Below, piece after piece: positions 1-8,350 of a stretch of 64,000 bases of DNA; positions within the stretch are counted from its first letter, which is position 1; every line of letters begins with the position of its first letter. Location: NCBI RefSeq assembly GCF_001945445.1, contig NZ_MSXW01000008.1, positions 140,174 through 204,173 on the forward strand. The letters are read 5' to 3'. The notes beneath the pieces were generated by a model. The model saw only the letters and a list, made by a program, of their open reading frames with translations. It was not told the origin of the DNA and did no database searches. A program made the position numbers and the translations under genes. The stretch is from Pseudomonas sp. PA27(2017) (GTDB lineage Bacteria; Pseudomonadota; Gammaproteobacteria; Pseudomonadales; Pseudomonadaceae).

Positions 1-153
1 GTCGAAGCGGGCTTCGCTCTGCCAGAGGCTGCCATCGGGGTGCTCCAGGGTGGTGGTCAGGCAAGCCAGCCCTGGGTTCAGCCCCCCTACGCGAATGCGC
101 CGTGGCTGGTCGATCAGGCCATCGGCAATGTCGATCTCGAACGCCGGACTCAT
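1..153 (-). CDS. Acyl-CoA thioester hydrolase/BAAT-type protein, N-terminal part (cut by window edge)
   Basis: Only the first 51 codons are inside the window. The peptide has the pattern of the acyl-CoA thioesterase / bile-acid-CoA:amino-acid N-acyltransferase N-terminal domain: a short lead, then a strand ending in RVGGLNPG, then a strand with DGSLWQSEARFD. Members of this family hydrolyse or transfer acyl groups from CoA thioesters; the catalytic alpha/beta-hydrolase domain would lie outside the window. The ATG overlaps the stop of the upstream binding-protein gene as ATGA, so it is translationally coupled and is the next gene of the same leftward operon. The family call rests on the N-terminal domain alone. 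Confidence 0.6.
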   Translation of the reverse strand, partial: MSPAFEIDIADGLIDQPRRIRVGGLNPGLACLTTTLEHPDGSLWQSEARFD

Positions 154-1214
154 TGCGCCGCCTCTGCGCGCTTACGCAGTGCATCACGGTCGAAGTCGTT
201 GAACACCGGCACGAACTCGTTGGAGAACACCTGCGCCACCGGCACCTCGGCGCTGGGGAACTCGCCAGCTTCGGCCATGGCCTTGACCGCCGCGCGGATC
301 GCCTGCAGGTCGTATTGTCCCGGCACACGCGGGCTGCCGTCCGGGAAATACAGGGTACGTTGCAGGCGCCGACTGAGCAGCGTCTTGGCATCTTCCAGGC
401 CCTTGCCCTGGGCATCGGCAGGCTTGCTTTCCGGGTGCTGGCGCCAGAACGCCTGCACGCAGAACGCCGGATTCACCTCGCACACGAACTGCGCCTCGGT
501 ATAGGCACGACCAAAGCGGCGGATCAGGTCCGGGTTTTCGCTGAAGGTGTCCTGGTGCGCGATGAAGCCATTACCGGGGTTTTCCTGAAACACCTCGGGG
601 TACTGGATGCGCCGGGTTTGCGTGCCGGAAAGCTCGAGCATGTCGCCCCAGCTGTTGTTGAAGTTGAGCGCATCCACCTGGCCGCTGCGCAATGCCTGAA
701 AGCCCGCACCGAGCGCGCCGACGGCGACGAACTCGACGTTCTTGCCAGGCTCCAGCCCGGCAACGCGCAGGGCTGCGCGGCTGTTGGGCAGCGTGCCCCA
801 GGTCAGGGCGCCGACGCCGATCTTCTTGCCCTTGAGATCGGCCAGGGTCTTGATCGGCGAATCGGCGAGCACCTGGTACTCCAGGGTCTGACTGGGAACA
901 CCGTTGTAGAAATAGCGCAGCGGCAAGGGGTTCTTGTTGAAGTGGCTGGAGAGCACCGGTTCAGCCACCGGAAAACCAAAGGTCACCCGCTTGCTGGCGA
1001 CCTGCGGAAGCAAGGCGCCGGCGCCCTGGAACACCACGGTACTGACACTCAGCCCCTGCTCCTTGAACAGGCCCAGCTCCTGGGCTGCAGCGTAAGGCGC
1101 GCCGTCGTGGACGGCTGGTGGAATGGCCAGGGCGACGGTGACCTCGTCGAGGGCATGGGCTTGGCTGGCAACGGCCAGCGTCAGGGGCAGCAAGGAACGG
1201 ATAGCGAAGCGCAT
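150..1214 (-). CDS. ABC transporter periplasmic substrate-binding protein (NMT1/SsuA-like)
   Basis: A 354-residue secreted protein. The signal peptide covers about residues 1-21 (basic MRFAIR, hydrophobic core, cleavage near SQAHA). The mature part has the NitT/TauT-family layout: an early strand with PPAVHDGAPYAAAQELGLF, then SPIKTLADLKGKKIGVG in the linker, as in SsuA, TauA and THI5/NMT1 proteins. It would bind a small solute in the periplasm and deliver it to an ABC permease. It lies far downstream of the ATPase/permease pair and 11 bp after the CoA ligase. It is the second binding protein of the operon and is not closely similar to the one at 5088-6071, so it may widen substrate range. 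The substrate is not identifiable from sequence. Confidence 0.85.
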   Translation of the reverse strand: MRFAIRSLLPLTLAVASQAHALDEVTVALAIPPAVHDGAPYAAAQELGLFKEQGLSVSTVVFQGAGALLPQVASKRVTFGFPVAEPVLSSHFNKNPLPLRYFYNGVPSQTLEYQVLADSPIKTLADLKGKKIGVGALTWGTLPNSRAALRVAGLEPGKNVEFVAVGALGAGFQALRSGQVDALNFNNSWGDMLELSGTQTRRIQYPEVFQENPGNGFIAHQDTFSENPDLIRRFGRAYTEAQFVCEVNPAFCVQAFWRQHPESKPADAQGKGLEDAKTLLSRRLQRTLYFPDGSPRVPGQYDLQAIRAAVKAMAEAGEFPSAEVPVAQVFSNEFVPVFNDFDRDALRKRAEAAQ

Positions 1215-1225
1215 GGTGGTAGGTC

Positions 1226-2761
1226 CTAGGCAGATTGCGATTCAGACGGTCCGGTGGTCCGGTCACTGTCCAGGAGGTTTCGCCGAGCCCTGTCGAGCAA
1301 GGCCTTGCGGTCGATCTTGTGGGTGGAGGCCAGCGGCAGGCTGTCGAGGAACCACACCCGACGCGGATGCTGGTAGGCCGGTGCATGGGCCAGGGCGAAA
1401 TCCTTGATGGCCGCCTCCCCGACAGCACTGCCCTGGCGCCGGACGACGAAGGCCATGGGCTTGAACCCTTTGATCTCGTCCTCGACCGGCACCACGCAGG
1501 CCTGCTGCACCTCGGGGTGACGCTCGAGAAGCTTTTCCACCTCACCGGGGTAGATGTTCTCGCCGCCACTGACGAACATGTCGTCACGGCGGCCGACGAA
1601 GGTATGGAAGCCATCGGCATCACGGTGAAATACGTCGCCGGTAACATAGAAACCATCGACCGTGAACGGTACGGCCAGATCGGTTCGGTTGTGATAGCCG
1701 GACATCAAGCCCGGGCTTTTCAGCTCCAGCACGCCCTCGTCGGCCAGCGCGCCCGCCTCGTCACGCAGGCGCACCTGCACGTCCGGATGGGCATGCCCCA
1801 CCGACAGCGCCGGGCTGGGCAGGCCCTGGGGGTGAGGCCCGAACACCACCGGCCCGCCTTCGGTGGTGCCGTAGGCGTTGATGACCCGCGCATTGGGCAG
1901 CAAGCGGTGGATCTGCGCCAGCAGGCTGGCACTCACCGGCGCCGAGCCCATACGCACCACCCGTACCGAGGACAGATCGGCATGCGCCAGCAGCGCCTGC
2001 TCGCGCAGCATCATGGCGATCATCGGCGGCACGGCGGTCAGCCAGGTGCAACGGTAGCGCTGGATCGCCTCGATGTAGGCCGCAGCGCCGAACTGCGGCA
2101 GCAGCACCGCGGTGGCCCCGCTGGCCAGCACCAGCAGCGCCAGGGCCAGGGCATTCATGTGATACAAGGGCGCGGCGATCAGCGTGCGCTCATCGGCCAG
2201 CGGCGTGGCCTGCAATCGGGTGCGCACGATCCACAAATGGGCGCGGTGGCTCAGCACCACACCCTTGGGTTTGCCGGTGGAACCCGAGGTGTAGAGCATC
2301 ATCGCCGGCTCGTCGCCCTCGGGTTCGAAGGCGCTGAACGCCCCGGGCTCGGTGAACGCCTCGAGGCCCTCCGCCTCCAGCGACACCCAGGCCCTGCCCG
2401 CGGCAACCTGTTCATGGGGCGCATCGCAGAACAGCAGGCGCGCACCACTGTCGGCGATGACGAAGTCGATCAGCGCCTTGGGGAAGCGGTGGTTGACCGG
2501 CACCGCCACCAGCCCGGCACGCATGATGCCCAGCAGCGCAGCGATCGATGCCGGCGAATTGAAAGCCAGCAGCGCGACACGCTCTCCGGCCACCAGCCCA
2601 CGGGCCAGCAGGCCATGGGCGATACCATCGGCCCGTGCATCCAGCTCGGCATAGGTGCAACGCGACTCGTTGAGCTGATTGTCCAAACCGATGAACGCCA
2701 GTCGCTCGCCAGTGGCCTGCGAGTCGATCACGCGGCCCAGGTTACGGGTCTGCGGATTCAT
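1226..2761 (-). CDS. AMP-binding acyl-CoA synthetase (ANL superfamily)
   Basis: A 511-residue acyl/aryl-CoA ligase. It adenylates a carboxylate with ATP and transfers it to CoA. The P-loop motif MLYTSGSTGKPKG is at about residues 155-167, the A5 region has NAYGTTEGGP, the hinge region reads YVTGDVFHRDADGFHTFVGRRDD, and the C-terminal domain keeps a conserved lysine in STHKIDRKAL. I chose ATG at 2761, which overlaps the upstream stop as ATGA and has GGAG eight bases upstream, instead of a GTG three codons earlier. Its neighbours (a glyoxalase-fold protein and two thioesterases) suggest it activates the imported carboxylate or a breakdown product. The acyl substrate cannot be read from the sequence. 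Confidence 0.9.
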   Translation of the reverse strand: MNPQTRNLGRVIDSQATGERLAFIGLDNQLNESRCTYAELDARADGIAHGLLARGLVAGERVALLAFNSPASIAALLGIMRAGLVAVPVNHRFPKALIDFVIADSGARLLFCDAPHEQVAAGRAWVSLEAEGLEAFTEPGAFSAFEPEGDEPAMMLYTSGSTGKPKGVVLSHRAHLWIVRTRLQATPLADERTLIAAPLYHMNALALALLVLASGATAVLLPQFGAAAYIEAIQRYRCTWLTAVPPMIAMMLREQALLAHADLSSVRVVRMGSAPVSASLLAQIHRLLPNARVINAYGTTEGGPVVFGPHPQGLPSPALSVGHAHPDVQVRLRDEAGALADEGVLELKSPGLMSGYHNRTDLAVPFTVDGFYVTGDVFHRDADGFHTFVGRRDDMFVSGGENIYPGEVEKLLERHPEVQQACVVPVEDEIKGFKPMAFVVRRQGSAVGEAAIKDFALAHAPAYQHPRRVWFLDSLPLASTHKIDRKALLDRARRNLLDSDRTTGPSESQSA

Positions 2762-3546
2762 GCCAGGCACTCCAGTACGGTGGCGAACGCCGGGATGGCA
2801 ATCACCACCCGGTCTGCCGCCTGCCGATGGGGCAAACCAAGGCTCGCCGCACGCTGCGCCAGATCCGCCGGGTCACCACCGCGCAAGCCGATCGACACGA
2901 AACGCTCCGGCCGCGCTTGTGCGGCCTCGGGCGCCTGAATATCCCGGGTGCGCCAGGCCTGCTCGTCGATGACCTCGAGTGCGAAACGCCCATCGAAGCG
3001 CCCCAGGCGCCCGAAGAGTTCGCGCATGTGCACCGGCTGCTCGCTGACCACCGTCAAGCGCTCGATGCTGTGCACGCCATTGGCATGGCCCAGCCACTCG
3101 GGCCGCCATACCAGCTCGGGTGTTTCGTGGTGGCAGAAATACACGCGGCCTGCCTCGAACTGCCCAGGCAGCAGCCGGACGGTACCGAAGCGTGCTTCAA
3201 CAGAGGCCCCATCGACCTCCACCGGCCTGGAGAAATGCTGCACCGGCTGCACCAGAAAACCGGCCTGCACCAGAGCCGCATGGGTGCGGCGCGGGTCTTC
3301 ACTGGCCAGCACCAGGCCATCGATGCCGAGGGGGCTGTCGAGAATTTCCTGCCGCAGACGCTCGACCCCGACCGGCAAGCCGATCAGCTCCAGGTAGCCC
3401 TCGGCGAACATGATCAGGTTGTTGATCGAGCCGAGGGAATGATGCCCACGCGGCGTGAGGGTGAACCCCAACCCCGCGAAGACCTCTGCCGCCCCATCGA
3501 GATCGAAGCGCGCGTTGATGACCAGGTGATCCAGTACCGCACTCAT
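2758..3546 (-). CDS. VOC (glyoxalase-like) family protein
   Basis: A 262-residue protein with two beta-alpha-beta-beta-beta repeats of the vicinal-oxygen-chelate fold, closest in pattern to the 'glyoxalase-like domain' proteins. Likely metal ligands include His in LDHLVINA (about residue 8), Glu in GYLELIG (about residue 58) and the His pair in VYFCHHETPELVW. Such proteins are dioxygenases, isomerases or lyases acting on vicinal oxygen atoms. Start is the ATG at 3546, four bases after the thioesterase stop; the longer open frame upstream lies in the thioesterase gene. The stop overlaps the ligase start. This gives a tight thioesterase-VOC-ligase module. The reaction is unknown. Confidence 0.8.
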   Translation of the reverse strand: MSAVLDHLVINARFDLDGAAEVFAGLGFTLTPRGHHSLGSINNLIMFAEGYLELIGLPVGVERLRQEILDSPLGIDGLVLASEDPRRTHAALVQAGFLVQPVQHFSRPVEVDGASVEARFGTVRLLPGQFEAGRVYFCHHETPELVWRPEWLGHANGVHSIERLTVVSEQPVHMRELFGRLGRFDGRFALEVIDEQAWRTRDIQAPEAAQARPERFVSIGLRGGDPADLAQRAASLGLPHRQAADRVVIAIPAFATVLECLA

Positions 3547-3550
3547 GGAA

Positions 3551-3973
3551 TCACGCCTTCGGTGCAGGCGTGGCATAGACCCCGCGGCCACTGGCGACCA
3601 GGTTGCCTTCGCCATCGAAGACCTGCGCCTCGGCCACCGAGAACTGCTTGCCGAACTTGATGACCGTGCCTTTGGCACGCAGATCGCCCTTGGCCGGGCG
3701 GTGGTAATCGACTCGCAGGTCGATGGTCGGCACGCCCTTGCCGGTCCTGGAAACCAGCGCCCAGTCCGCGGTCAGGTCGACCAGTGCGGCAAGTATGCCG
3801 CCATGGGTGTAACCACCCTCGACGTTGACCACCCACTCTTCGCGCCATGTCGCACTGAGTTCGATGCTGCCCTCGCCCACCGCTTGAACCTGCAGGCCCA
3901 GCCATTGGTGATAGGGGCCCTTGAGCAGTTTGGCCTGAATGTCGGCAGCGCTCGGAAGTGTCGTTTCGGTCAT
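3551..3973 (-). CDS. PaaI-type hotdog-fold thioesterase
   Basis: A 140-residue single hotdog domain of the usual size. The signature segment GGYTHGGILAALVDLTADWA (about residues 53-72) carries the HGG turn and the acidic residue on the central helix found in PaaI/YbgC-type acyl-CoA thioesterases. It would hydrolyse aryl- or short acyl-CoA, releasing CoA from dead-end thioesters or finishing a pathway step. Cotranscription with an acyl-CoA ligase supports a CoA-thioester pathway. A gap of 83 bp separates it from the oxidoreductase upstream. The fold is confident; substrate and physiological role are inferred from context. Confidence 0.85.
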   Translation of the reverse strand: MTETTLPSAADIQAKLLKGPYHQWLGLQVQAVGEGSIELSATWREEWVVNVEGGYTHGGILAALVDLTADWALVSRTGKGVPTIDLRVDYHRPAKGDLRAKGTVIKFGKQFSVAEAQVFDGEGNLVASGRGVYATPAPKA

Positions 3974-4056
3974 GAGATCAATCCTGTTGAGTGTTCAGAA
4001 GGTCGTGCAGTCGCCCGCAAACGGGCGACTGCACGGTGCTGATCGATGCAAGCCGA

Positions 4057-5070
4057 TCAAGGGGTGACGACCACCTTGCCCAGCACTTCCCGGTCACGGA
4101 TCAGCGCCAGGCCTTCAGCGGCCTGTTCGAGGGGCAGGACGCGGTCGATGATCGGGTCGATCTTGCCCTCGGCGATCAGGTCGAGCAGGCCGACCAGGTT
4201 GTCTTCGTAGAAGCTGTTCGAGCCTTTGATGTTGAGCTCGAAACTCCACACGTAGCGCAGGTCTTCCTTGGGGTCGTGGCCGGCAGTAGCGCCGCACACC
4301 AGCAGCGTGCCGCCACGCTTGATGCACTTGAGCGAAGGCAGCCAGGTGTCGCCGCCGGTGAAGTTGATCACCACGTCCACGCCACCCTCGTAGTTGCGGC
4401 GCTGCGGCTTGCCGTACTGGCCGATGGCCCACTTGGAGAAGTCGGTATCGCGGTAGTTGATGACGTGGTCGGCACCCAGCGCCTTGAGGCGCTTGCCCTT
4501 CTCGTCGCTGCCGGCACAGGCGATCACCTCGGCGCCCAGCAGTTTTGCGAGAATCACGCAGGCGGTACCCACACCGCCGCTGGCACCGAGGATCAGCACG
4601 CGGTCCCCGGCTTTCACGGTGTTGTGGGTGATCAGCATGCGGTGGGCGGTGCCGTAGGCCACCGGCAAGGCCGCTGCCTGTTCGAAACTCACCGCATCGG
4701 GAAGGCGGATCAATTGCCGTGCATCGACGCGAGCGTACTCGGCCATGCCGCCATCGACCATTTCGCCCATCAGGCCGACATCGGGTTTCAGCGGGTTGAT
4801 CAGCACGCGGTCACCGACATTCCACCCCTCCACGCCTTCACCCAGTTCGCTGATGGTGCCGGCCAGGTCGAGGCCGATGACCACCGGCAGCGGCACCTTG
4901 ATGCCGGGCATGCCCTTCACGGTGAAGACGTCGTGGTAATTGAAGGACGATGCGCCAACGCGAATTACCACGTGTCCGCTGCCCACTGCCGGTATCGGCC
5001 TGGTCACGACGCGCAACTGGTCGAGGTCGCCGTGTTCGTCGAGTACCAGGGCTTTCATGGTCTTGCTCAC
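4057..5070 (-). CDS. Zinc-independent MDR-family oxidoreductase (quinone oxidoreductase/enoyl reductase-like)
   Basis: A 337-residue medium-chain dehydrogenase/reductase. The N-terminal GroES-like domain (residues 1-125) lacks zinc ligands: the usual Cys and GHE positions read SFNYHD and GLD. The Rossmann domain has the nucleotide loop LILGASGGVGTA at about residues 160-171. Zinc-less MDRs reduce quinones, enones or enoyl-CoA with NAD(P)H. Several extra aromatic and charged residues (KWAIGQYGKPQRRNYEGG) sit between the Rossmann strands, as in crotonyl-CoA-reductase-like branches. It lies between the binding protein and thioesterase genes in the operon. An enoyl-thioester substrate would fit the neighbours but is an inference. 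Confidence 0.85.
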   Translation of the reverse strand: MSKTMKALVLDEHGDLDQLRVVTRPIPAVGSGHVVIRVGASSFNYHDVFTVKGMPGIKVPLPVVIGLDLAGTISELGEGVEGWNVGDRVLINPLKPDVGLMGEMVDGGMAEYARVDARQLIRLPDAVSFEQAAALPVAYGTAHRMLITHNTVKAGDRVLILGASGGVGTACVILAKLLGAEVIACAGSDEKGKRLKALGADHVINYRDTDFSKWAIGQYGKPQRRNYEGGVDVVINFTGGDTWLPSLKCIKRGGTLLVCGATAGHDPKEDLRYVWSFELNIKGSNSFYEDNLVGLLDLIAEGKIDPIIDRVLPLEQAAEGLALIRDREVLGKVVVTP

Positions 5071-5087
5071 AGTCGTTGTCTCCGTGA

Positions 5088-6071
5088 TTACTGGATGTGT
5101 TTGGCTTGGGTGTAGGGTTCGGTGGCGAACAGGTCGTCCTTGAGTTCACCCTTGATCAGGCCGCCTTCGACGAACACCTGATGCTGGCGTCGCAGGGTCT
5201 CGATGTCGGCCGGTTCGAAGGCGATACGATTCATGGCATCCCACTGGCCGACGTACACACGGGCATCCTTCTCGGGCAGGTTGGCGCTCTTGCGCAGGAT
5301 GCGGACGACCTCATCCGGATTCGCCTTGCCCCAGGCGAGCGTGTCGCGCAGGCCGGCGATGACGCGGGCGACAACCTCCGGCTTGTCGTCAACCAGCTTG
5401 GCGGCGACCGTGCCGACGCCTATGTACGGCACCGCTTCGGAGTGCGTGAGGGTCTTCCATTCCTCGGCGAAGCTGCCCAGGCGCTTGACCTTCAATTCGT
5501 CTTCGAGCTGGGCGATGGTGACCGAACGCAGGGCCGCGCCATCGACCTGCTTTTGCGCCAGGAACTGCGCCAGGCGCGACTCGTTGCCGCCGACCAGGGA
5601 GAAATCGTTGGTCTTGATGCCATGGTTGCCGGCCAGCACCGCGCCAGCGATCACCGCCACCGACGAGCCAGCTGGCGACATGCCGATCTTCTTGCCCTTG
5701 AGCTCGGCCAGCGAGGTGATCGGCGAGTCGGCCGGCACCACGAACTGCACGTCGGCCGGTTGGGTCGCAGCGAAGATGCGGATCGGCACCCCTTCGGCGG
5801 CCGTTGAAAACACCCCGGCCAAGGGAGCGCCGAACGCCAAGTCGATGGAGCCGGCCGCCAGTGCGCGAATCGGCGCATTGACGTCGGGGAAGTGCACGAA
5901 CTCGGCCTCGATGCCGCGCTTGGCGAGGAAATCCTTGGACTCGAGCACCGAGCCGTAGCCCAGGCTCACGCCGCTGGTCCAGTAACCGATGCGGACCTTG
6001 TCCGCCGAATGGGCAGCAAGAGGCAGCACCGCGCTCGCGGCGAGGGCCGCGACGGCAATCAACTTACGCAT
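5088..6071 (-). CDS. ABC transporter periplasmic substrate-binding protein (NitT/TauT family)
   Basis: A 327-residue binding protein. The signal peptide is MRKLIAVAALAASAVLPLAAHSA (about 23 residues). The mature protein begins DKVRIGYWTSG, and has ALAAGSIDLAFGAPLAG and SLAELKGKKIGMSPAGSS, all typical of SsuA/TauA-like proteins. Start is the ATG at 6071 with AAGGA eight bases upstream; the longer frame adds 14 unconvincing residues. It directly follows the permease and ATPase genes in reading order, so it is the cognate binding protein of the transporter. The ligand is unknown; relatives bind taurine, alkylsulfonates, nitrate, aromatic acids or thiamine precursors. Confidence 0.88.
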   Translation of the reverse strand: MRKLIAVAALAASAVLPLAAHSADKVRIGYWTSGVSLGYGSVLESKDFLAKRGIEAEFVHFPDVNAPIRALAAGSIDLAFGAPLAGVFSTAAEGVPIRIFAATQPADVQFVVPADSPITSLAELKGKKIGMSPAGSSVAVIAGAVLAGNHGIKTNDFSLVGGNESRLAQFLAQKQVDGAALRSVTIAQLEDELKVKRLGSFAEEWKTLTHSEAVPYIGVGTVAAKLVDDKPEVVARVIAGLRDTLAWGKANPDEVVRILRKSANLPEKDARVYVGQWDAMNRIAFEPADIETLRRQHQVFVEGGLIKGELKDDLFATEPYTQAKHIQ

Positions 6072-6097
6072 GTAGTGATCCTTGATAGAGGGAGGAA

Positions 6098-6862
6098 CTA
6101 GGGGGTTTTCCAACGGAACAGCCGACGCTCAAGAGGCTTGAGAACACCCGCCTCGAGCGACAACATCAGGGCAACCAGCAGCACGGTCCAAGCGAATACC
6201 TGATCGCTCTGCACCAGATCCGCGGCTTGGCGCAGGCGATAACCGATGCCATCGGAGGCACCGAGCGTCTCGGCCACCAGCGATACCCGCCAGCCAAAGC
6301 CGAACGCCAGGCGTGCGCCGGAAAAGAAGTACGGCAGAATGCTCGGCAGAGAGATCTTCAGCAGGATCTGCAGCCGCGACAGGCGAAACGAGCGCGCCAG
6401 CTCCACGTATTGCCGTTCCACGGTTTTCGCGCCCTGCCAGACGTTGGTCAGGATCAGCGGCATGGCGGTCATGAACACCACGAACACCGTGGTGGCGTCG
6501 GAGATGCCGAACCAGATGATCGCGAAGATCGCCCAGATCGCCGACGAAACGGTGTTGAACACTGACAGCACCGGTTCGAAAAAACGCGCCAGTGCCGGGC
6601 TGCTGCCCAGCGCCAGCCCCAAGGGCGTGCCCACCAGCGTGGCCAGGGCGAAGCCACTGAACACGCGCCCGAGTGTGGCACTCAGGTCATGCCAGAAGGT
6701 GTCGCTGTGCAGCAGATTGCCGAGCGCGGCGAAGACCTTCTCCGGCCCCGGCAAAACGAACGATGGCAGGCGGCTCGCGGCGTACCACCAGAGCAGACCG
6801 ACTATGGCGATCAGGGCAAAGCGCTGCAGGGCGAGGCTGGAAAATCGCTTGGCAGTTTCCAT
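6098..6862 (-). CDS. ABC transporter permease (SsuC/TauC-like)
   Basis: A 254-residue inner-membrane permease with about six membrane segments (first at about residues 15-30, ALIAIVGLLWWYAAS). The cytoplasmic EAA loop region reads ELARSFRLSRLQILLKISLP (about residues 145-165), the contact point for the ATPase. The initiation codon lies one base after the ATPase stop (TGA-C-ATG), so the two are coupled; the longer upstream frame runs into the ATPase gene and was not used. It forms the transmembrane path of a NitT/TauT-family importer with the neighbouring ATPase and binding protein. Confidence 0.88.
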   Translation of the reverse strand: METAKRFSSLALQRFALIAIVGLLWWYAASRLPSFVLPGPEKVFAALGNLLHSDTFWHDLSATLGRVFSGFALATLVGTPLGLALGSSPALARFFEPVLSVFNTVSSAIWAIFAIIWFGISDATTVFVVFMTAMPLILTNVWQGAKTVERQYVELARSFRLSRLQILLKISLPSILPYFFSGARLAFGFGWRVSLVAETLGASDGIGYRLRQAADLVQSDQVFAWTVLLVALMLSLEAGVLKPLERRLFRWKTP

Positions 6863-6863
6863 G

Positions 6864-7625
6864 TCAGACCTCCAGGCGCAGGCGGCGAACCTGCTCACTG
6901 ACGGCGGGCTCGGTGGGCACGCGCGGGCGCGGCAAGGCCATCGAATGAATCGCGCGAATGCGACCGGGGCGCGGCTCCAGTACCACCACCCGGTCAGCCA
7001 GGACCACGGCCTCCTCCACCTCATGGGTGACGAACAGCACCGTCATCCCGGTGAGTGCCTGCAGGCGCAGCAGCTCATCGTGCATCTGACTGCGGGTCTG
7101 CGGATCGAGTTTTGAAAACGGCTCGTCCATCAGCAACACCTGGGGCTTGACCACCAGGCTGCGCGCCAGGGCCACGCGGCTGCGCATGCCGCCAGACAAC
7201 TGATGCGGCCAGGCTTTCGCAAAGGCCTCCAGCCCCACCAGACGTAACACTTCGGCAACGCGCTGGTCACGTTCCGCCTTAGCGATGCCGATGCCCTCCA
7301 GCCCAAAGGCGACATTGGCCTGTACGGTGCGCCAGGGCAGCAGACGATCCTCCTGAAACAGATAGGCGATGCGTCGCCAGTCACTGAACGCCGCCACGCT
7401 TTCACCAAAGAGGCGAAGCTGCCCCTGATCCTCAGCCAACAGCCCGGAGACGATGTTGAGCAAGGTGCTCTTGCCGCACCCCGACGTGCCCAGCAGCGCG
7501 ACTATTTCGCCCTGCCCGACGTCGAAGGAAATATCACGCAGCACCTCGAGTGCATCGAAGCGCTTGCCCACGCCCTGCAGGCTGATCGCCGCTGTCGAAA
7601 GGTGCTGCTGCAGCGCCGCGTTCAT
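6864..7625 (-). CDS. ABC transporter ATP-binding protein (SsuB/TauB-like)
   Basis: A 253-residue ATPase with all hallmark motifs: Walker A GTSGCGKST (about residues 46-54), Q-loop in YLFQEDRLLPW, signature LSGGMRSRVALARSL, Walker B VLLMDEPFSKLD and the H-loop FVTHEVEEAV. It energises import through the permease downstream. The ATG overlaps the stop of the GntR-type regulator (ATGA at 7622-7625), so regulator and transporter are translationally coupled, an arrangement that ties autoregulation to uptake. The signature has M-R-S-R after LSGG instead of the common Q-R-Q-R, otherwise ordinary. Confidence 0.92.
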   Translation of the reverse strand: MNAALQQHLSTAAISLQGVGKRFDALEVLRDISFDVGQGEIVALLGTSGCGKSTLLNIVSGLLAEDQGQLRLFGESVAAFSDWRRIAYLFQEDRLLPWRTVQANVAFGLEGIGIAKAERDQRVAEVLRLVGLEAFAKAWPHQLSGGMRSRVALARSLVVKPQVLLMDEPFSKLDPQTRSQMHDELLRLQALTGMTVLFVTHEVEEAVVLADRVVVLEPRPGRIRAIHSMALPRPRVPTEPAVSEQVRRLRLEV

Positions 7626-8350
7626 CGGGCCAATCTCGCGGCCAACAGTGGCAGCGACGCGCCGGCTTCGCTGAGGCTGGCATAGACCTTTTCCAGCGTC
7701 ATGGCCTGAAAGGTCTCGATGTGCCGGCGGGCAATCAGCTCGGCGCGCTTGCCGTCGCCGTCTTCGAACGCGGCGATCATCGCGTTGTGATCATGCTTGA
7801 TCTCGGGTTTGGTGCCCTGGACGTTGAAGCCCAGTGCTACCAGGCGAGTCATCTCGTCCATCAGGCCGGACAGTGTGCGCAACAGACGCTCATTACCCGC
7901 AGCTCTGGCGATCTCCAGGTGGAATGCCTTATTGGCGTCCATGAACACGTCGATCTGATCAGGCAGCGGCACCGGGTGGCGTACCCGGCAAGCTGCCTCC
8001 AACACGCGAAGGCGCTCGATGTCGACGCGGCCGACCGCCAGACGAGCCGCCAGCGGCTCAAGCTGCACGCGCAGGGTGAACACTTCCTCGACATCCTTCA
8101 CCGTCACCGGCGCAACCTGATAGCCCTTACGTGGCAGCGACTGAATGAAGCCTTCGTGGGCCAGGCGAGTAAGGGCGATGCGGCAGCTGCTCTTGCCAAT
8201 TCCATAGGCCTCCATCAACCCTGGCTCGGTCATCAACGCACCGGGCATCAGCCGGCAGGAGAGGATGTCGCGACGAATGCGAGCGTAAGCCGAATCACCC
8301 TGACTGGTGGTGTCGACTGGCTGGGAAGATGATGCAATGGATAACGACAT
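7622..8350 (-). CDS. GntR-family (FCD-type) transcriptional regulator
   Basis: A 242-residue regulator. A winged-helix DNA-binding domain spans about residues 18-80 (SAYARIRRDILSCRLMPG, then GIGKSSCRIALTRLAHEGFIQ), followed by an all-helical FCD ligand-binding domain with FTLRVQLEPLAARLAV and a likely metal-binding set of Asp/His residues. Start is the ATG at 8350; a TTG five codons upstream is less likely. It is the first gene of the leftward operon, so it probably senses the transported compound or a CoA-pathway intermediate and controls its own operon. The effector is unknown; FCD regulators usually bind organic acids. Confidence 0.85.
   Translation of the reverse strand: MSLSIASSSQPVDTTSQGDSAYARIRRDILSCRLMPGALMTEPGLMEAYGIGKSSCRIALTRLAHEGFIQSLPRKGYQVAPVTVKDVEEVFTLRVQLEPLAARLAVGRVDIERLRVLEAACRVRHPVPLPDQIDVFMDANKAFHLEIARAAGNERLLRTLSGLMDEMTRLVALGFNVQGTKPEIKHDHNAMIAAFEDGDGKRAELIARRHIETFQAMTLEKVYASLSEAGASLPLLAARLAR

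Noticed and set aside
102..1229. Long rightward open frame (375 codons) across the first binding-protein gene
   Set aside because: Shadow of the leftward gene: GC-rich codons keep the opposite strand open. The leftward product has a signal peptide and a clear family match; the rightward one has an implausible His/Gln/Arg-rich composition.
1235..2938. Rightward frame of 567 codons antisense to the CoA ligase
   Set aside because: It has no recognisable domain and spans two genes on the opposite strand, both with clear motifs.
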